A DNA stretch of 64,000 nucleotides, taken from contig CAJTDN010000013.1 in NCBI GenBank assembly GCA_910574865.1, forward strand, positions 62,001-126,000, written 5' to 3'. A program made the translations under genes and the position numbers. The notes under the pieces were generated by a model that was not told the DNA's origin, ran no database searches, and was given only the letters and a program-made list of their open reading frames with translations. Source of the DNA: Lachnospiraceae bacterium (lineage in GTDB: Bacteria; Bacillota; Clostridia; Lachnospirales; Lachnospiraceae). Below are positions 42,044-50,460 of this stretch, in pieces. Position 1 is the stretch's first letter, and each line of letters begins with the position of its first letter.

Positions 42044-43603
42044 ATGAGGCAATATGAGACATTTGAATTGGCATTTTCCGGCACCGCGCCGGAAGGCGGC
42101 GAGGCGCAGGTGAATTTGGACGCGGTGTTCACGAACCAAGGGACAAAGATTTCCGTGAAGGGCTTTTATGCCGGAAATGGTACGTACAAGGTGCGCTTTT
42201 ATCCGGAGGCGGCCGGCCTTTGGCAGTGGAAGGTAAGCGGCGTGGTCGAGGCGTCCGGCGAGGAAGAGTGCGTGGCGGCGGAAGGGACGCTGCCGTTGCA
42301 AAACGGGAAATGGCACGTCGGGCGCGGCATCGTGCATGCGGACGGATTGCATTTTAAATATGCGGACGGCAGCAGTTACAAACCGTTCGGGACGACGATT
42401 TATGCGTTGGTGCACCAGGAGAAGGCGTTGATTGACCAGACGATGGAGACGTTGAAGACGGCGCCGTTTAACAAGGTGCGTTTTTGTGCGTTTCCCAAGC
42501 ATTATGATTACAACCACAACGACCCGGAACATTTTGCCTTTGAAAAGACCGACGGCAAATGGGACGTGCATCGTCCGTGCTTTGCCTATTGGGACGCGCT
42601 GGAGGAGCGGATCCGCGAACTGGACGGGCTGGGAATCCAGGGCGACTTGATTTTGTTCCATCCATATGACTGCTGGGGATTCGCCGAGCTGGATGAAGAG
42701 GAGTGCATGGTGTACCTCGACTATTTGTTGCGCCGTTTGTCCGCGTACCCGAACCTTTGGTGGAGTTTGGCCAACGAGTATGACTTGATGGAACATTTTG
42801 AATTGCAGTGGTGGTATGATTTCGCGAAATTTATTGCGGAAAACGACCCGTACCATCATCTGCTTAGCAACCACAATTGCATTCCCTATTGGGACTTTGC
42901 CGAGGAGCATACGACGCACTGCTGCATCCAGGACACCTGCGTGAAACAAGTACCGAATTTGCAAAAAAAATATGGCAAGCCGGTCGTGTTTGACGAATGC
43001 TGCTACGAGGGCGACTTGCAGTATCCCTGGGGCAATATTTCCGCGCGGGAGATGACGGAACGTTTTTGGACGGCGGTCACGCTGGGTGGGTATTGCACGC
43101 ACGGCGAAGTGTTTGAAAACGAGGATGAGGTACTATGGTGGGCCAAGGGCGGCACGCTCAAGGGCGAGAGCCCGGCCCGGATTGCCTTCCTTCGTTCCAT
43201 CGTGGAAGAACTGCCGGGCAATCTGGAATTCGTTCCCGGACAAATGGCTGCGATGTCCTACGGGCAATTGAAGGAAATGGAAAAGAATCCCGAGATGTTA
43301 AAAAATCTTCCGGTCATTGCCAGGGGAATGGTGAAAATGTCGGAGAGTCGTTTCGAGGCCTTCATCGAGCGGCATAGTGAGACACTCGGACATTGCGGCG
43401 AGGAGGCCTACCTGCGTTATTTTGGCAGGGAATGCAATGGTCGTGGCATCATGGAACTGCCAGAGACGGGCAACTACGAGGTGGAGGTCATCGACACCTG
43501 GGAGATGACGCGCGATAGGGTGAAAAGCGGTGTCAACGGCAAAGTGGAAGTGAAACTTCCGGGCAGGGAAGGCATGGCGCTGCTTGCCCGGAAGATTGGA
43601 TAA
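42044..43603 (+). CDS. DUF5060/DUF5605-type TIM-barrel glycoside hydrolase
   Basis: A 519-residue cytosolic protein without signal peptide. The N-terminal about 90 residues are a DUF5060 beta-sandwich; residues about 105-400 form a TIM barrel with the acid/base in WWSLANEYDLM and a probable nucleophile in VVFDECCYEG; the C-terminal about 95 residues are a DUF5605-type beta domain. It resembles the apiosidase-like (DUF4038/GH140-type) barrel group. AAGGAGG at 42029-42035 precedes the ATG. Upstream is an AraC stump. Substrate is not assigned; apiose-containing or other plant glycans are possible, and the RuBisCO-like locus at 8.5 kb could belong to apiose use, but this is conjecture. Confidence 0.75.
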   Translation: MRQYETFELAFSGTAPEGGEAQVNLDAVFTNQGTKISVKGFYAGNGTYKVRFYPEAAGLWQWKVSGVVEASGEEECVAAEGTLPLQNGKWHVGRGIVHADGLHFKYADGSSYKPFGTTIYALVHQEKALIDQTMETLKTAPFNKVRFCAFPKHYDYNHNDPEHFAFEKTDGKWDVHRPCFAYWDALEERIRELDGLGIQGDLILFHPYDCWGFAELDEEECMVYLDYLLRRLSAYPNLWWSLANEYDLMEHFELQWWYDFAKFIAENDPYHHLLSNHNCIPYWDFAEEHTTHCCIQDTCVKQVPNLQKKYGKPVVFDECCYEGDLQYPWGNISAREMTERFWTAVTLGGYCTHGEVFENEDEVLWWAKGGTLKGESPARIAFLRSIVEELPGNLEFVPGQMAAMSYGQLKEMEKNPEMLKNLPVIARGMVKMSESRFEAFIERHSETLGHCGEEAYLRYFGRECNGRGIMELPETGNYEVEVIDTWEMTRDRVKSGVNGKVEVKLPGREGMALLARKIG

Positions 43604-43644
43604 AAAGGCCGCGTACGTTGGCGCATGGATATTGATTGACAAAG

Positions 43645-43685
43645 CGTAATCGTGGACACCCTAATGGGCCGTGTCCACGATTACG
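43645..43685. terminator. Perfect 15-pair hairpin between convergent genes
   Basis: CGTAATCGTGGACAC (43645-43659) and GTGTCCACGATTACG (43671-43685) pair perfectly around an eleven-base loop. No U-run follows on either side. The right arm is the last coding part of the FMN-binding lipoprotein gene, whose stop lies in the loop. It may terminate or protect both transcripts. Confidence 0.6.
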
Positions 43686-44098
43686 ATGCTGGAGTCTCCT
43701 TTTCGGGCTTGTTCAATCACCGCGGCGGCAAGTTTTTGGAAACTGTCAAAAGATGACGAGGCTCCGGTTAGGGCATCGTACTCACCGTTTCCTTGTCCCT
43801 CCAAAAGCTGGCCGGCGTAATAGCGGGTGTATTCGTTCGGGTACGTGCCGTTCACATGCAGCATGTTCTGCATGTAGGCGTTATCCCAACTCTTGATGAA
43901 ACCGCTGGCGTTTTCTGCATTGTATTCTACGGAAACGATGTTTCCGCCTTTGACGATAATCGTGATATATTCTTTCCAACCATGGCTGTATTCGGAAGCC
44001 TGGGCGGTGTAATAGCCATCTTGAAGACTTGTGTTACCGCCACAGGCTGTCAGTAGCAGTGATAATAGCAGCAGGACTACGACAAGTGCTTTTTTCAT
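43661..44098 (-). CDS. FMN-binding-domain lipoprotein
   Basis: A 145-residue membrane lipoprotein. The signal peptide ends with LLTACGG. The FMN-binding domain starts DGYYTAQASEY and ends with DALTGASSSFDSF, a form of the S/T-G-A-S/T motif at which ApbE attaches FMN covalently. Such extracellular flavoproteins carry electrons. It shares four bases with the end of the chemoreceptor gene upstream, so the two are co-translated. The combination of a chemoreceptor and a flavinylated lipoprotein suggests a link between redox and motility or sensing, as inference. Confidence 0.85.
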   Translation of the reverse strand: MKKALVVVLLLLSLLLTACGGNTSLQDGYYTAQASEYSHGWKEYITIIVKGGNIVSVEYNAENASGFIKSWDNAYMQNMLHVNGTYPNEYTRYYAGQLLEGQGNGEYDALTGASSSFDSFQKLAAAVIEQARKGDSSIVIVDTAH

Positions 44099-46134
44099 TT
44101 ATCATGTTCCTCCTTCAAAACAAATTTTTTCACCTGGAACTGGAGGTTTTCGGCTTCCTTTGCCAGCAATTCGCTGGACTGTTCCGTTCCGCCGGCACTT
44201 TGCAGGTTCCGATTGGCAATGTCGGAGATGGCGTCAATCCGTTCTTCCATGAGGGATAGCGCGCTTTCCTGTCCTTTCACCGCGATAACCAGCCGGTTCG
44301 AGATGTTGCTGATTTGTGAGGACACGGAGGAAATGGCTTGCAATGCCTCGGCGGTGTTGGATGTCATTTCCACACCGGTCTGAATGATGGTCTTGGTGTT
44401 GCCTGCCATTTCCACCGCGCTTTTTGCGGCTTGCGCGCTTTTCGTGGCCAATTGCTTAACTTCGTTGGCCACCACGGCGAAGCCTTTTCCGGCAGTTCCG
44501 GCCCTGGCGGCTTCCACGGAAGCGTTGATGGCCAGAATGTTGGTCTGGAAGGCGATGTCCTCTATGGCCTTGGCAATCTTGGTGATTTCCTGCGCGTTAT
44601 CGCTAATGTTGCCCATGGCGTCGGAGAGGGCGGACATCTGGGTGTTGGCATCCTGGATGCGAACAGTGATTTCTTCTGCCTTGAACCGGGTTTGGTCACT
44701 GCTTTCGCTGACATTGCCAAGCTGTTCCTTTACATGCCCCACTTCGTGGACCAGTTCCCGGGTAGACTGATTTTGCTCAAGCGAGGCCTGGTGCAACTGG
44801 GCGGATTGACCGCTTAATTCTTCGGCCATGGCCGCGAGCCTGGTCGCGGCGGCCCGGAAACCGAGCATCGTTTCATTCATGGACAAGACAATGGTGTTCA
44901 GGCTGCCCTCAATCAAGGAAAAGTCACCTTTATAATCTACTTGTGGTTCAATACACAGGTTGCGTTCCGCGATTTGCGTCAGCACCTGCTGAATGTCCGA
45001 TATGTATCGATTGACACTTTCCACGGTGGCATCCAGCGTTCGGGTCAAAATTTCCAGTTCGTCCCCGGAATGGACGGGGAGAACCTCCGTGTGCAAATCG
45101 CCGTCGGATAGTGCCACCATCCGTCCGGTCACGCTCTTGACCGGGCTGGAAATGGAGCGGGACAAGCGCAGCACAAGTAAAATCGAGATGATCAATACCG
45201 CCGCGGTCGCCAGTACCGCCACCAGCATCGCCGCGGTGATTAAGTGGTTATAATCGGACTTTGGCACTTGGATGACCAGTGACCATCGTGTACCGCGGAT
45301 GGGAGAATACGCCACGAGGGTATCCTCCCCGTCGATGGAGAATTCCGTCGCGCCGGTCTCGCCGGTGACTATGCGGTCAAGAGAATCTTGGTTGCCATGG
45401 TTAAGTTGGGCAAAGGAGGTTCCGTCAAGAGCCAATGACTGTTCCGGATGGCCGACGACGATGCCGTCCCGGTTAATCATGTAGGCGGTACCATTCTTAC
45501 CCAAGTTGATGGCGCTGATGACGTCGTCAAGGGCGTCGTATTTGTAAACGCCGACCACGTATAGGGCCGTCTTGCCATTTTCCTTCACGGGCATTCCCAT
45601 CATGATGCCCAATTTGTTTTGAAAGGTGGTGGACGTGTGGATGGTCAGGTTGTCCGTCGCTTTAAGGGATGCGAAGAAACCGGCGTCCAAATTTTGCGGC
45701 GCGGCATCAAGTCCCTGGATCAACTTTCCCTCCAGGTCATATAGGGCAATCGTATGTAACTCGTAAATTTCTGCAGCTTCGATTAAGACGCTTTCGCGGT
45801 TCTCATGGGTTTTTGCGGCGTCAATTTGGGCTTCTCCGGCCTCGTTGGCATTGATGGCGATTGGCAGGCGGGAATCTGCCGCAAGGGTCATCATTCGGTC
45901 TGCCAGCATGTGGATGTTGGCCTCCATCGTCTTGGCGGACTGCCGGGCCATGGGTTGTAAACTGTCCAGCAAGATGCTGTTTGCCAGCGAGTGCATGGAA
46001 AGAGCCATAATCACGCAACAGATAACTACTAAAATTAAAATGTTAAGAGTCGTGTTTTTTAATATCCTTCCGTTGAGGCTTTGTCTCGCTTTACGGTTGG
46101 AGCGAGGCTTTGCCTTTTTTGTTGTCAAGTTCAT
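44095..46134 (-). CDS. Methyl-accepting chemotaxis protein with dCache sensor
   Basis: A 679-residue receptor. A basic N-terminus is followed by a membrane helix (about 31-53), a large extracellular double-Cache sensor (about 55-300), a second helix (about 298-322), HAMP (about 322-375), and a cytosolic signalling domain whose hairpin tip is VVANEVKQLATKSAQAAKSA and IEDIAFQTNILAINASVEAA. It senses a small ligand outside and controls CheA. The start is uncertain: AAAGGAGA sits closer to an out-of-frame ATG at 46144 that opens a 17-codon mini-ORF. The FMN-binding lipoprotein gene overlaps its stop. No other chemotaxis gene is in the window. Confidence 0.93.
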   Translation of the reverse strand: MNLTTKKAKPRSNRKARQSLNGRILKNTTLNILILVVICCVIMALSMHSLANSILLDSLQPMARQSAKTMEANIHMLADRMMTLAADSRLPIAINANEAGEAQIDAAKTHENRESVLIEAAEIYELHTIALYDLEGKLIQGLDAAPQNLDAGFFASLKATDNLTIHTSTTFQNKLGIMMGMPVKENGKTALYVVGVYKYDALDDVISAINLGKNGTAYMINRDGIVVGHPEQSLALDGTSFAQLNHGNQDSLDRIVTGETGATEFSIDGEDTLVAYSPIRGTRWSLVIQVPKSDYNHLITAAMLVAVLATAAVLIISILLVLRLSRSISSPVKSVTGRMVALSDGDLHTEVLPVHSGDELEILTRTLDATVESVNRYISDIQQVLTQIAERNLCIEPQVDYKGDFSLIEGSLNTIVLSMNETMLGFRAAATRLAAMAEELSGQSAQLHQASLEQNQSTRELVHEVGHVKEQLGNVSESSDQTRFKAEEITVRIQDANTQMSALSDAMGNISDNAQEITKIAKAIEDIAFQTNILAINASVEAARAGTAGKGFAVVANEVKQLATKSAQAAKSAVEMAGNTKTIIQTGVEMTSNTAEALQAISSVSSQISNISNRLVIAVKGQESALSLMEERIDAISDIANRNLQSAGGTEQSSELLAKEAENLQFQVKKFVLKEEHDK

Positions 46135-46376
46135 GTTCTCTCATGTCTCTCCTTTTCTTGATGATTCTTTGAAAAATCCCGCGATACAAGAATAAAAGCC
46201 TGCTCGAATAACTGGAAAATCAGACGGATTGATTTGATTTTCCAATGGCGAATAGACTTTAACCAAGTATATCATAGATCACTTGCAAAAAAAAGTCTTT
46301 TTTACAAAATATGGGTTATTTGGGGCGTTTTGTAAATCGCCTCTTTGTTTTTGGGAAAATTGCGATAGAATTCATA
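46135..46376. other. Divergent intergenic region
   Basis: Between the chemoreceptor and the second GPH copy, A+T-rich with T-runs near 46290-46310 and a plus-strand promoter at 46377-46405. On the minus strand a mini-ORF of 17 codons from 46144 overlaps the chemoreceptor start. No other gene seen. Confidence 0.45.
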
Positions 46377-46405
46377 TTGACTTTTCATGGAAATAGAACT
46401 ATAAT
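46377..46405 (+). promoter_or_regulatory. Sigma-A promoter of the second GPH transporter
   Basis: TTGACT (46377-46382), 17-base spacer, TATAAT (46400-46405), closely matching the promoter at 15969-15997 in both boxes and spacer. Confidence 0.85.
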
Positions 46406-46481
46406 TTTGGCTGAAACAAACAAAAAAATAGGGAAATCAATAGAATTTTCAGGCGAAACAACCAATAAGGAGGAGGGTATT

Positions 46482-47945
46482 ATGAACACGAAATTGTCGA
46501 GGCGTAATCTCTGGGCGTACCCGGTCGGCTCAATCGGGCGCGACATGGCGGTGGGGATGTTTTCAGGCTACCTGCTCACGTACGTTTTGTTTACAAAGAA
46601 CCTGACGGGCGCGCAGTTCGCGGCGCTTAGCGTCATCATGATGGCGGCGAGGATTTTCGACGCGTTCAACGACCCCGTCATGGGCAATATCATCGAGGCC
46701 ACAAGGACCCGGTTTGGAAAGTTCAAGCCATGGATCGCGATTGGGTGCGTGCTGAGCATCGTGGTCATTATTTTTTCTTTTACCAACCCGTTCCAGGGGT
46801 GGACTTACGTGGTGACGTTCGGTATCCTTTATTTTGCTTACAGCATCGTCTTCACGATGAACGACATCGCTTACTGGGGGATGGTGCCGGCGTTGGCCAG
46901 GCAGGCGCAGGATCGCAACCGGTTGACGTCGCGTACCGTGTTCTTCGCCGGCGTGGGACAGTTTTTGGCGGGAATCATCGTTCCCACCTTCACGGCAGGT
47001 TCGATGGTCATCGGGGGTAACGCGATTACGGCCTACCGGGTGGTTTCCATCGTGATATGCTCCTTGTTTTTTGCCTTCCAAATGCTTACCGTGTTATTGG
47101 TCCAGGAGGACAACCCGGATCAGACGAAGGCGGAGCCGGTCAGCCTGCGCAAGATTTTCCAAACGATCCGGGGCAATGACCAGCTCGTGTGGTGCGGGTT
47201 TTGCTTTTTGGTTTTTTCCATCGGGCAGGTATTGCTCGGCAACGGCCTTTCCGTCAGTTATTTGTACTTTTCGTTTGGCTATAATGGATTGCTGCTCTCC
47301 ATTTTCAGCATCCTCGGGAATCTGGCGGGGGCAATCTTGATGATACGGTTTGCCGCGCTTTCCGAGCGGCACAATCGGAACCAGCTCATGCTGGGCGGGA
47401 CGGTGATGTCGGTGGCCGGTTATTTCGCCATGCTAGTCATTGGCCTGGCGGTTCCGTCCTCGCTTTTGACGGTGAAGTTTTCCTTGCTGGTCGTGAGTAA
47501 TTTGTTCGCGTTTTTGGGGCAGACGCTGGTTTACTTGCTGCTCATGATTTGCATCGCGAACACGGTGGAATATAACGAGTGGAAGACGGGCAGGCGGGAG
47601 GAGGGAATCATTTTTTCCGTCAGGCCGTTCATGACGAAGCTGGCCAGTGCCATCGCGCAGTTCCTCGTCATGATGATTTATCTTATTGTCGGGGTGCGTT
47701 CGGTCACGAACCAGATTTCCGATTGGGAAAATGCCGCGTCAGCGGGGCGTTGCACGATGGAGGAAAAGGTGGTTGAGATTGAACGCTTGCTGGCGGAGGT
47801 TCCCGCGTCAAGGACGAACGCCCTGCTTGTTTGCATGACGATTTTGCCGATTCTGTTTTTGCTTGTTGCTTACGCGATATATCGGAAGAAATACATTATC
47901 ACGGAAGAATTCTATGAGAAAATAACCGGGGAAATTTCACGTTAG
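46482..47945 (+). CDS. GPH-family sugar:cation symporter, copy 2
   Basis: A 487-residue copy of the symporter at 16073-17557, starting MNTKLSRRNLWAYPVGSIGR and keeping FDAFNDPVMGNI. The two proteins differ mainly in scattered conservative changes and in their last dozen residues. AAGGAGG at 46466-46472 precedes the ATG. The hydrolase copy follows after only eleven bases, against 127 in block 1. Retention of function in both copies suggests dosage or different inducers; the promoter is also copied. Confidence 0.9.
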   Translation: MNTKLSRRNLWAYPVGSIGRDMAVGMFSGYLLTYVLFTKNLTGAQFAALSVIMMAARIFDAFNDPVMGNIIEATRTRFGKFKPWIAIGCVLSIVVIIFSFTNPFQGWTYVVTFGILYFAYSIVFTMNDIAYWGMVPALARQAQDRNRLTSRTVFFAGVGQFLAGIIVPTFTAGSMVIGGNAITAYRVVSIVICSLFFAFQMLTVLLVQEDNPDQTKAEPVSLRKIFQTIRGNDQLVWCGFCFLVFSIGQVLLGNGLSVSYLYFSFGYNGLLLSIFSILGNLAGAILMIRFAALSERHNRNQLMLGGTVMSVAGYFAMLVIGLAVPSSLLTVKFSLLVVSNLFAFLGQTLVYLLLMICIANTVEYNEWKTGRREEGIIFSVRPFMTKLASAIAQFLVMMIYLIVGVRSVTNQISDWENAASAGRCTMEEKVVEIERLLAEVPASRTNALLVCMTILPILFLLVAYAIYRKKYIITEEFYEKITGEISR

Positions 47946-47956
47946 GAGGGAACGAC

Positions 47957-48913
47957 ATGGAGAAAAAGACGAAGCTGGCCGCCTTGGGAGGAACCCTGGC
48001 GGTATCGGCGGCCGTTTTGGGGGCGGGGGATTTTTTCTACCGGCTCTGCCTGACCCAGACGGTGGACAAGACGAAGATATTTTCCGCGCCGCACAACCGA
48101 CCGAGCGACGACGTACCGCCGTCCACGGTGAGCCGGGACATGGAGTGGCTTTCCAAACAAGAGACGGAGGAACGGACGATTTATTCCGAGGACGGGTTGC
48201 GCCTGCGGGGCATTTTGCTGAGGAATCCGGCGGGAGGATCGTGGGCCATCCTCTGCCACGGGTATACGGGGCATGCCGAGGAAATGGCGGACTTTGCCCG
48301 TGAATTTTACGGGCGGGGATACCAGGTCTTGATGCCTGACGCGCGCGGCCATGGCAAGAGCGAGGGCGACTACATCGGGATGGGCTGGCCGGACAGGCGC
48401 GACATCGTTTGCTGGGCCAGGCACCTGGCCGACGGGGAAGGAGCAAAGGACATCGTGCTTCTGGGGATTTCCATGGGCGGTGCCATGGTCATGATGGCCT
48501 CGGGCGAAAAGCTGCCGCCGCAGGTCCGCGCCATTGTCGAGGATTGCGGTTATACTTCCGCCTGGGATGAATTTCATTACCAGCTGAAAATGTTGTATCA
48601 CCTTCCATCGTTCCCGCTGCTGCACATGATGGACATGTTTGCCAGGAGGCGGGCGGGATACGGCCTGAAGGAGGCCAGCGCCTTAAAGCAGGTGGCGAAA
48701 TGTAAAGTCCCCATGATGTTCATTCATGGCAAAAAGGATTCCATGGTGCCGTACGAGATGCTGAAGCCTTTGTACGAGGCGGCAAACTGTCCGAAAGAAT
48801 GTCTCGTGGTAGAACAGGCGGGACATGGGGAGTCGAGGCAGGCAAAGCCGGAGGAATATTGGAAAAGGGTGTTCGCGTTTTTGGGGAAATATGTGAATCC
48901 GATTGCGAAGTGA
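47957..48913 (+). CDS. Membrane-anchored alpha/beta hydrolase, copy 2
   Basis: A 318-residue copy of the hydrolase at 17685-18644, with one N-terminal membrane helix, LCHGYTGHAEEMADF, GISMGG nucleophile, HGKKDSMVP acid and AGHGESRQ histidine. GGAGGGAACGAC precedes the ATG. The usual terminator that follows the first copy is absent here because about 1.4 kb of A+T-rich DNA with three genes is present between this gene and it. A promoter for the insert overlaps the last codons. Confidence 0.87.
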   Translation: MEKKTKLAALGGTLAVSAAVLGAGDFFYRLCLTQTVDKTKIFSAPHNRPSDDVPPSTVSRDMEWLSKQETEERTIYSEDGLRLRGILLRNPAGGSWAILCHGYTGHAEEMADFAREFYGRGYQVLMPDARGHGKSEGDYIGMGWPDRRDIVCWARHLADGEGAKDIVLLGISMGGAMVMMASGEKLPPQVRAIVEDCGYTSAWDEFHYQLKMLYHLPSFPLLHMMDMFARRRAGYGLKEASALKQVAKCKVPMMFIHGKKDSMVPYEMLKPLYEAANCPKECLVVEQAGHGESRQAKPEEYWKRVFAFLGKYVNPIAK

Positions 48914-48931
48914 TAATGGTTATGCTATAAT
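48903..48931 (+). promoter_or_regulatory. Extended -10 promoter of the inserted module
   Basis: TTGCGA (48903-48908), 17-base spacer, TGCTATAAT (TATAAT 48926-48931) with the TG extension. It begins in the last codons of the hydrolase and drives the three-gene insert. Confidence 0.65.
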
Positions 48932-48985
48932 CAGTAAGGTGAATTGAATAAACCGTATTGGGCTAAAGAAGAGGTGTTAAAAACA

Positions 48986-49516
48986 ATGGACAAAGAGAAG
49001 AGAAGCAAATATGCGGAAATTTTGCTCAAGGCATACCAAAATAACGCATTTAAAATTGTATGGAGCGCATCGGGATATTCGATGGTGGTCGATTCCAAGA
49101 AGAAGGATTTGTTTCCAGAAATAAAAGAAAAAGAGTTTGTAGAGTATGCTTTTTCTGTTATAAAGATTATTGTGGACTTGGTGGAACAAGAAGCGATTGA
49201 TGAAAAAAACGAATCTGATTTAGAGGCCGCCAGATTTATTTTGGACAGAGAACCTGGGTTAAAGAATCATCTTTATATAAAAAGAAATAGCAAAATAGAT
49301 TGCTTTAAACGGTTAGAGTGTGAGATTATCAGCCATAGAAATGAAGAAGAACCGATATGTGTAGAGGCAACATCGGCTATTGTGAAAGTTATAGTTGAAA
49401 AGAACGAGGAAGATATTTCTTATATGTTTGAAACTTCCATAAGGGATTTGAATGATATAATCGGGGAATTGACTGAATTAAAAAAGAGGATGCAAATGAT
49501 AGAAACGGGGAAGTAA
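48986..49516 (+). CDS. Unknown protein of the inserted three-gene module
   Basis: A 176-residue protein starting MDKEKRSKYAEILLKAYQNN. I do not recognise a family. It is rich in Glu, Lys and Ile and predicted mostly helical, without membrane segments or signal peptide; NAFKIVWSASGYSMVVDSKK and ICVEATSAIVKVIVEKNEED are its most beta-like stretches. AGAAGAGGTG at 48967-48976 favours ATG 48986 over TTG 48944. It is followed after one base by the DUF433 gene, so the three genes form one operon. A role as accessory or third component of the toxin-antitoxin-like pair is inference. Confidence 0.7.
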   Translation: MDKEKRSKYAEILLKAYQNNAFKIVWSASGYSMVVDSKKKDLFPEIKEKEFVEYAFSVIKIIVDLVEQEAIDEKNESDLEAARFILDREPGLKNHLYIKRNSKIDCFKRLECEIISHRNEEEPICVEATSAIVKVIVEKNEEDISYMFETSIRDLNDIIGELTELKKRMQMIETGK

Positions 49517-49517
49517 A

Positions 49518-49952
49518 ATGACAGAACTTTTAGAGAAAATATCTGAAAAAAACATTCCAGAGATACAATATACATATAAGAAAAAGAATGATTGGATGAA
49601 AAGAGAGTATGAATCTGGTCTAAAATTGGATTGCAAGACATATAATAGGGATATGAAGCGAAGTATTGTATTTTTACAAAATGATGCCGTAGGTCATCAG
49701 AAAATTGAACAATATATGAAAAAAATTGCAAAAAAATTTGACCGGATACAAGTTGATGAAAGGAAATTAAGCGGTATGCCTGTCGTGAAAAATACCAGAA
49801 TACCGGTCAGTCTTATTGTCGCGTGCTTAAAAGATGAAATGTCTATTCGGGAGATTTGTGAGGAATACAGATTAACATGGGCGGATGTAGAGGAAGCCAT
49901 GGAATATGTGATAGAAATTCTGGATGCGCCATATCAGGAAGGTCGGGAATGA
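49518..49952 (+). CDS. DUF433 antitoxin-like protein with N-terminal extension
   Basis: A 144-residue protein. Residues about 74-135 are a DUF433 domain: IQVDERKLSGMPVVKNTRIPVSLIVACLKDE and YRLTWADVEEAMEYV, with the usual G-x-P-V-x-x-x-T-R-I-P motif and a helix-turn-helix-like part. About 70 extra residues lie in front. DUF433 proteins are paired with PIN-like DUF5615 proteins as predicted type II toxin-antitoxin systems. The stop overlaps the start of the next gene as ATGA. It is very A+T-rich compared with flanking genes. Antitoxin action is inferred from the pairing. Confidence 0.8.
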   Translation: MTELLEKISEKNIPEIQYTYKKKNDWMKREYESGLKLDCKTYNRDMKRSIVFLQNDAVGHQKIEQYMKKIAKKFDRIQVDERKLSGMPVVKNTRIPVSLIVACLKDEMSIREICEEYRLTWADVEEAMEYVIEILDAPYQEGRE

Positions 49953-50338
49953 AAATACTGTTAGATGAAAATATCACACAGAAATCAGTCTTTGTTTTAG
50001 AAAAATATGGACACGATGTGATTCATGTGCTAAATAGATTTGAAGCCGGTAAAAGCGACGAGGATGTATTTAAATTAGCATTGCGGGAGAAGCGTGCACT
50101 GATTACGTTGAATGGCAAAGATTTTGTGGTTTTGATTCCACCAATGTCGGACTTGGAATTGCACTATGGACTGGTTTGGTTACGAGGGTTTCAGGTTACA
50201 AATAAAACATATGAGGATGTCATGGATGTGATAGGGATTTTTTTGAAAAACAAAGAATCCATAAAAAATGCATATTATGCCGTAAAGAAGAAAGAGGGTT
50301 CTTATGAAATAGTCCGACGCTATCCGAAAGTGATATAG
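49949..50338 (+). CDS. DUF5615 PIN-like toxin
   Basis: A 129-residue PIN-like protein starting MKILLDENITQKSVFVLEKYGHDVIHV. The first strand MKILLDEN with its aspartate and glutamate, AGKSDEDVFKLALREKRALIT and TLNGKDFV place acidic residues where PIN ribonucleases bind metal. It overlaps the DUF433 gene by four bases (ATGA), which implies coupled translation, a typical toxin-antitoxin layout with antitoxin first. It ends just before the terminator-metY region that is common to both duplicated blocks. RNase activity is inferred from the fold family. Confidence 0.8.
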   Translation: MKILLDENITQKSVFVLEKYGHDVIHVLNRFEAGKSDEDVFKLALREKRALITLNGKDFVVLIPPMSDLELHYGLVWLRGFQVTNKTYEDVMDVIGIFLKNKESIKNAYYAVKKKEGSYEIVRRYPKVI

Positions 50339-50363
50339 GTGCTGATTGAATGATAGGTGTCAT

Positions 50364-50402
50364 ACCCGGTTATAGAGAAAATCTATAGCCGGGTATATTT
50401 TT
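50364..50402 (+). terminator. Intrinsic terminator after the inserted module
   Basis: ACCCGGTTATAG (50364-50375) and CTATAGCCGGGT (50383-50394) with a seven-base loop, then TATATTTTT. It is the counterpart of the hairpin at 18664-18702; one stem position differs. Confidence 0.85.
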
Positions 50403-50460
50403 ATCGTATTGGACATTTTAAACCTACTATGTTAGTATGAATACGGAAAGGACAAAGTAT

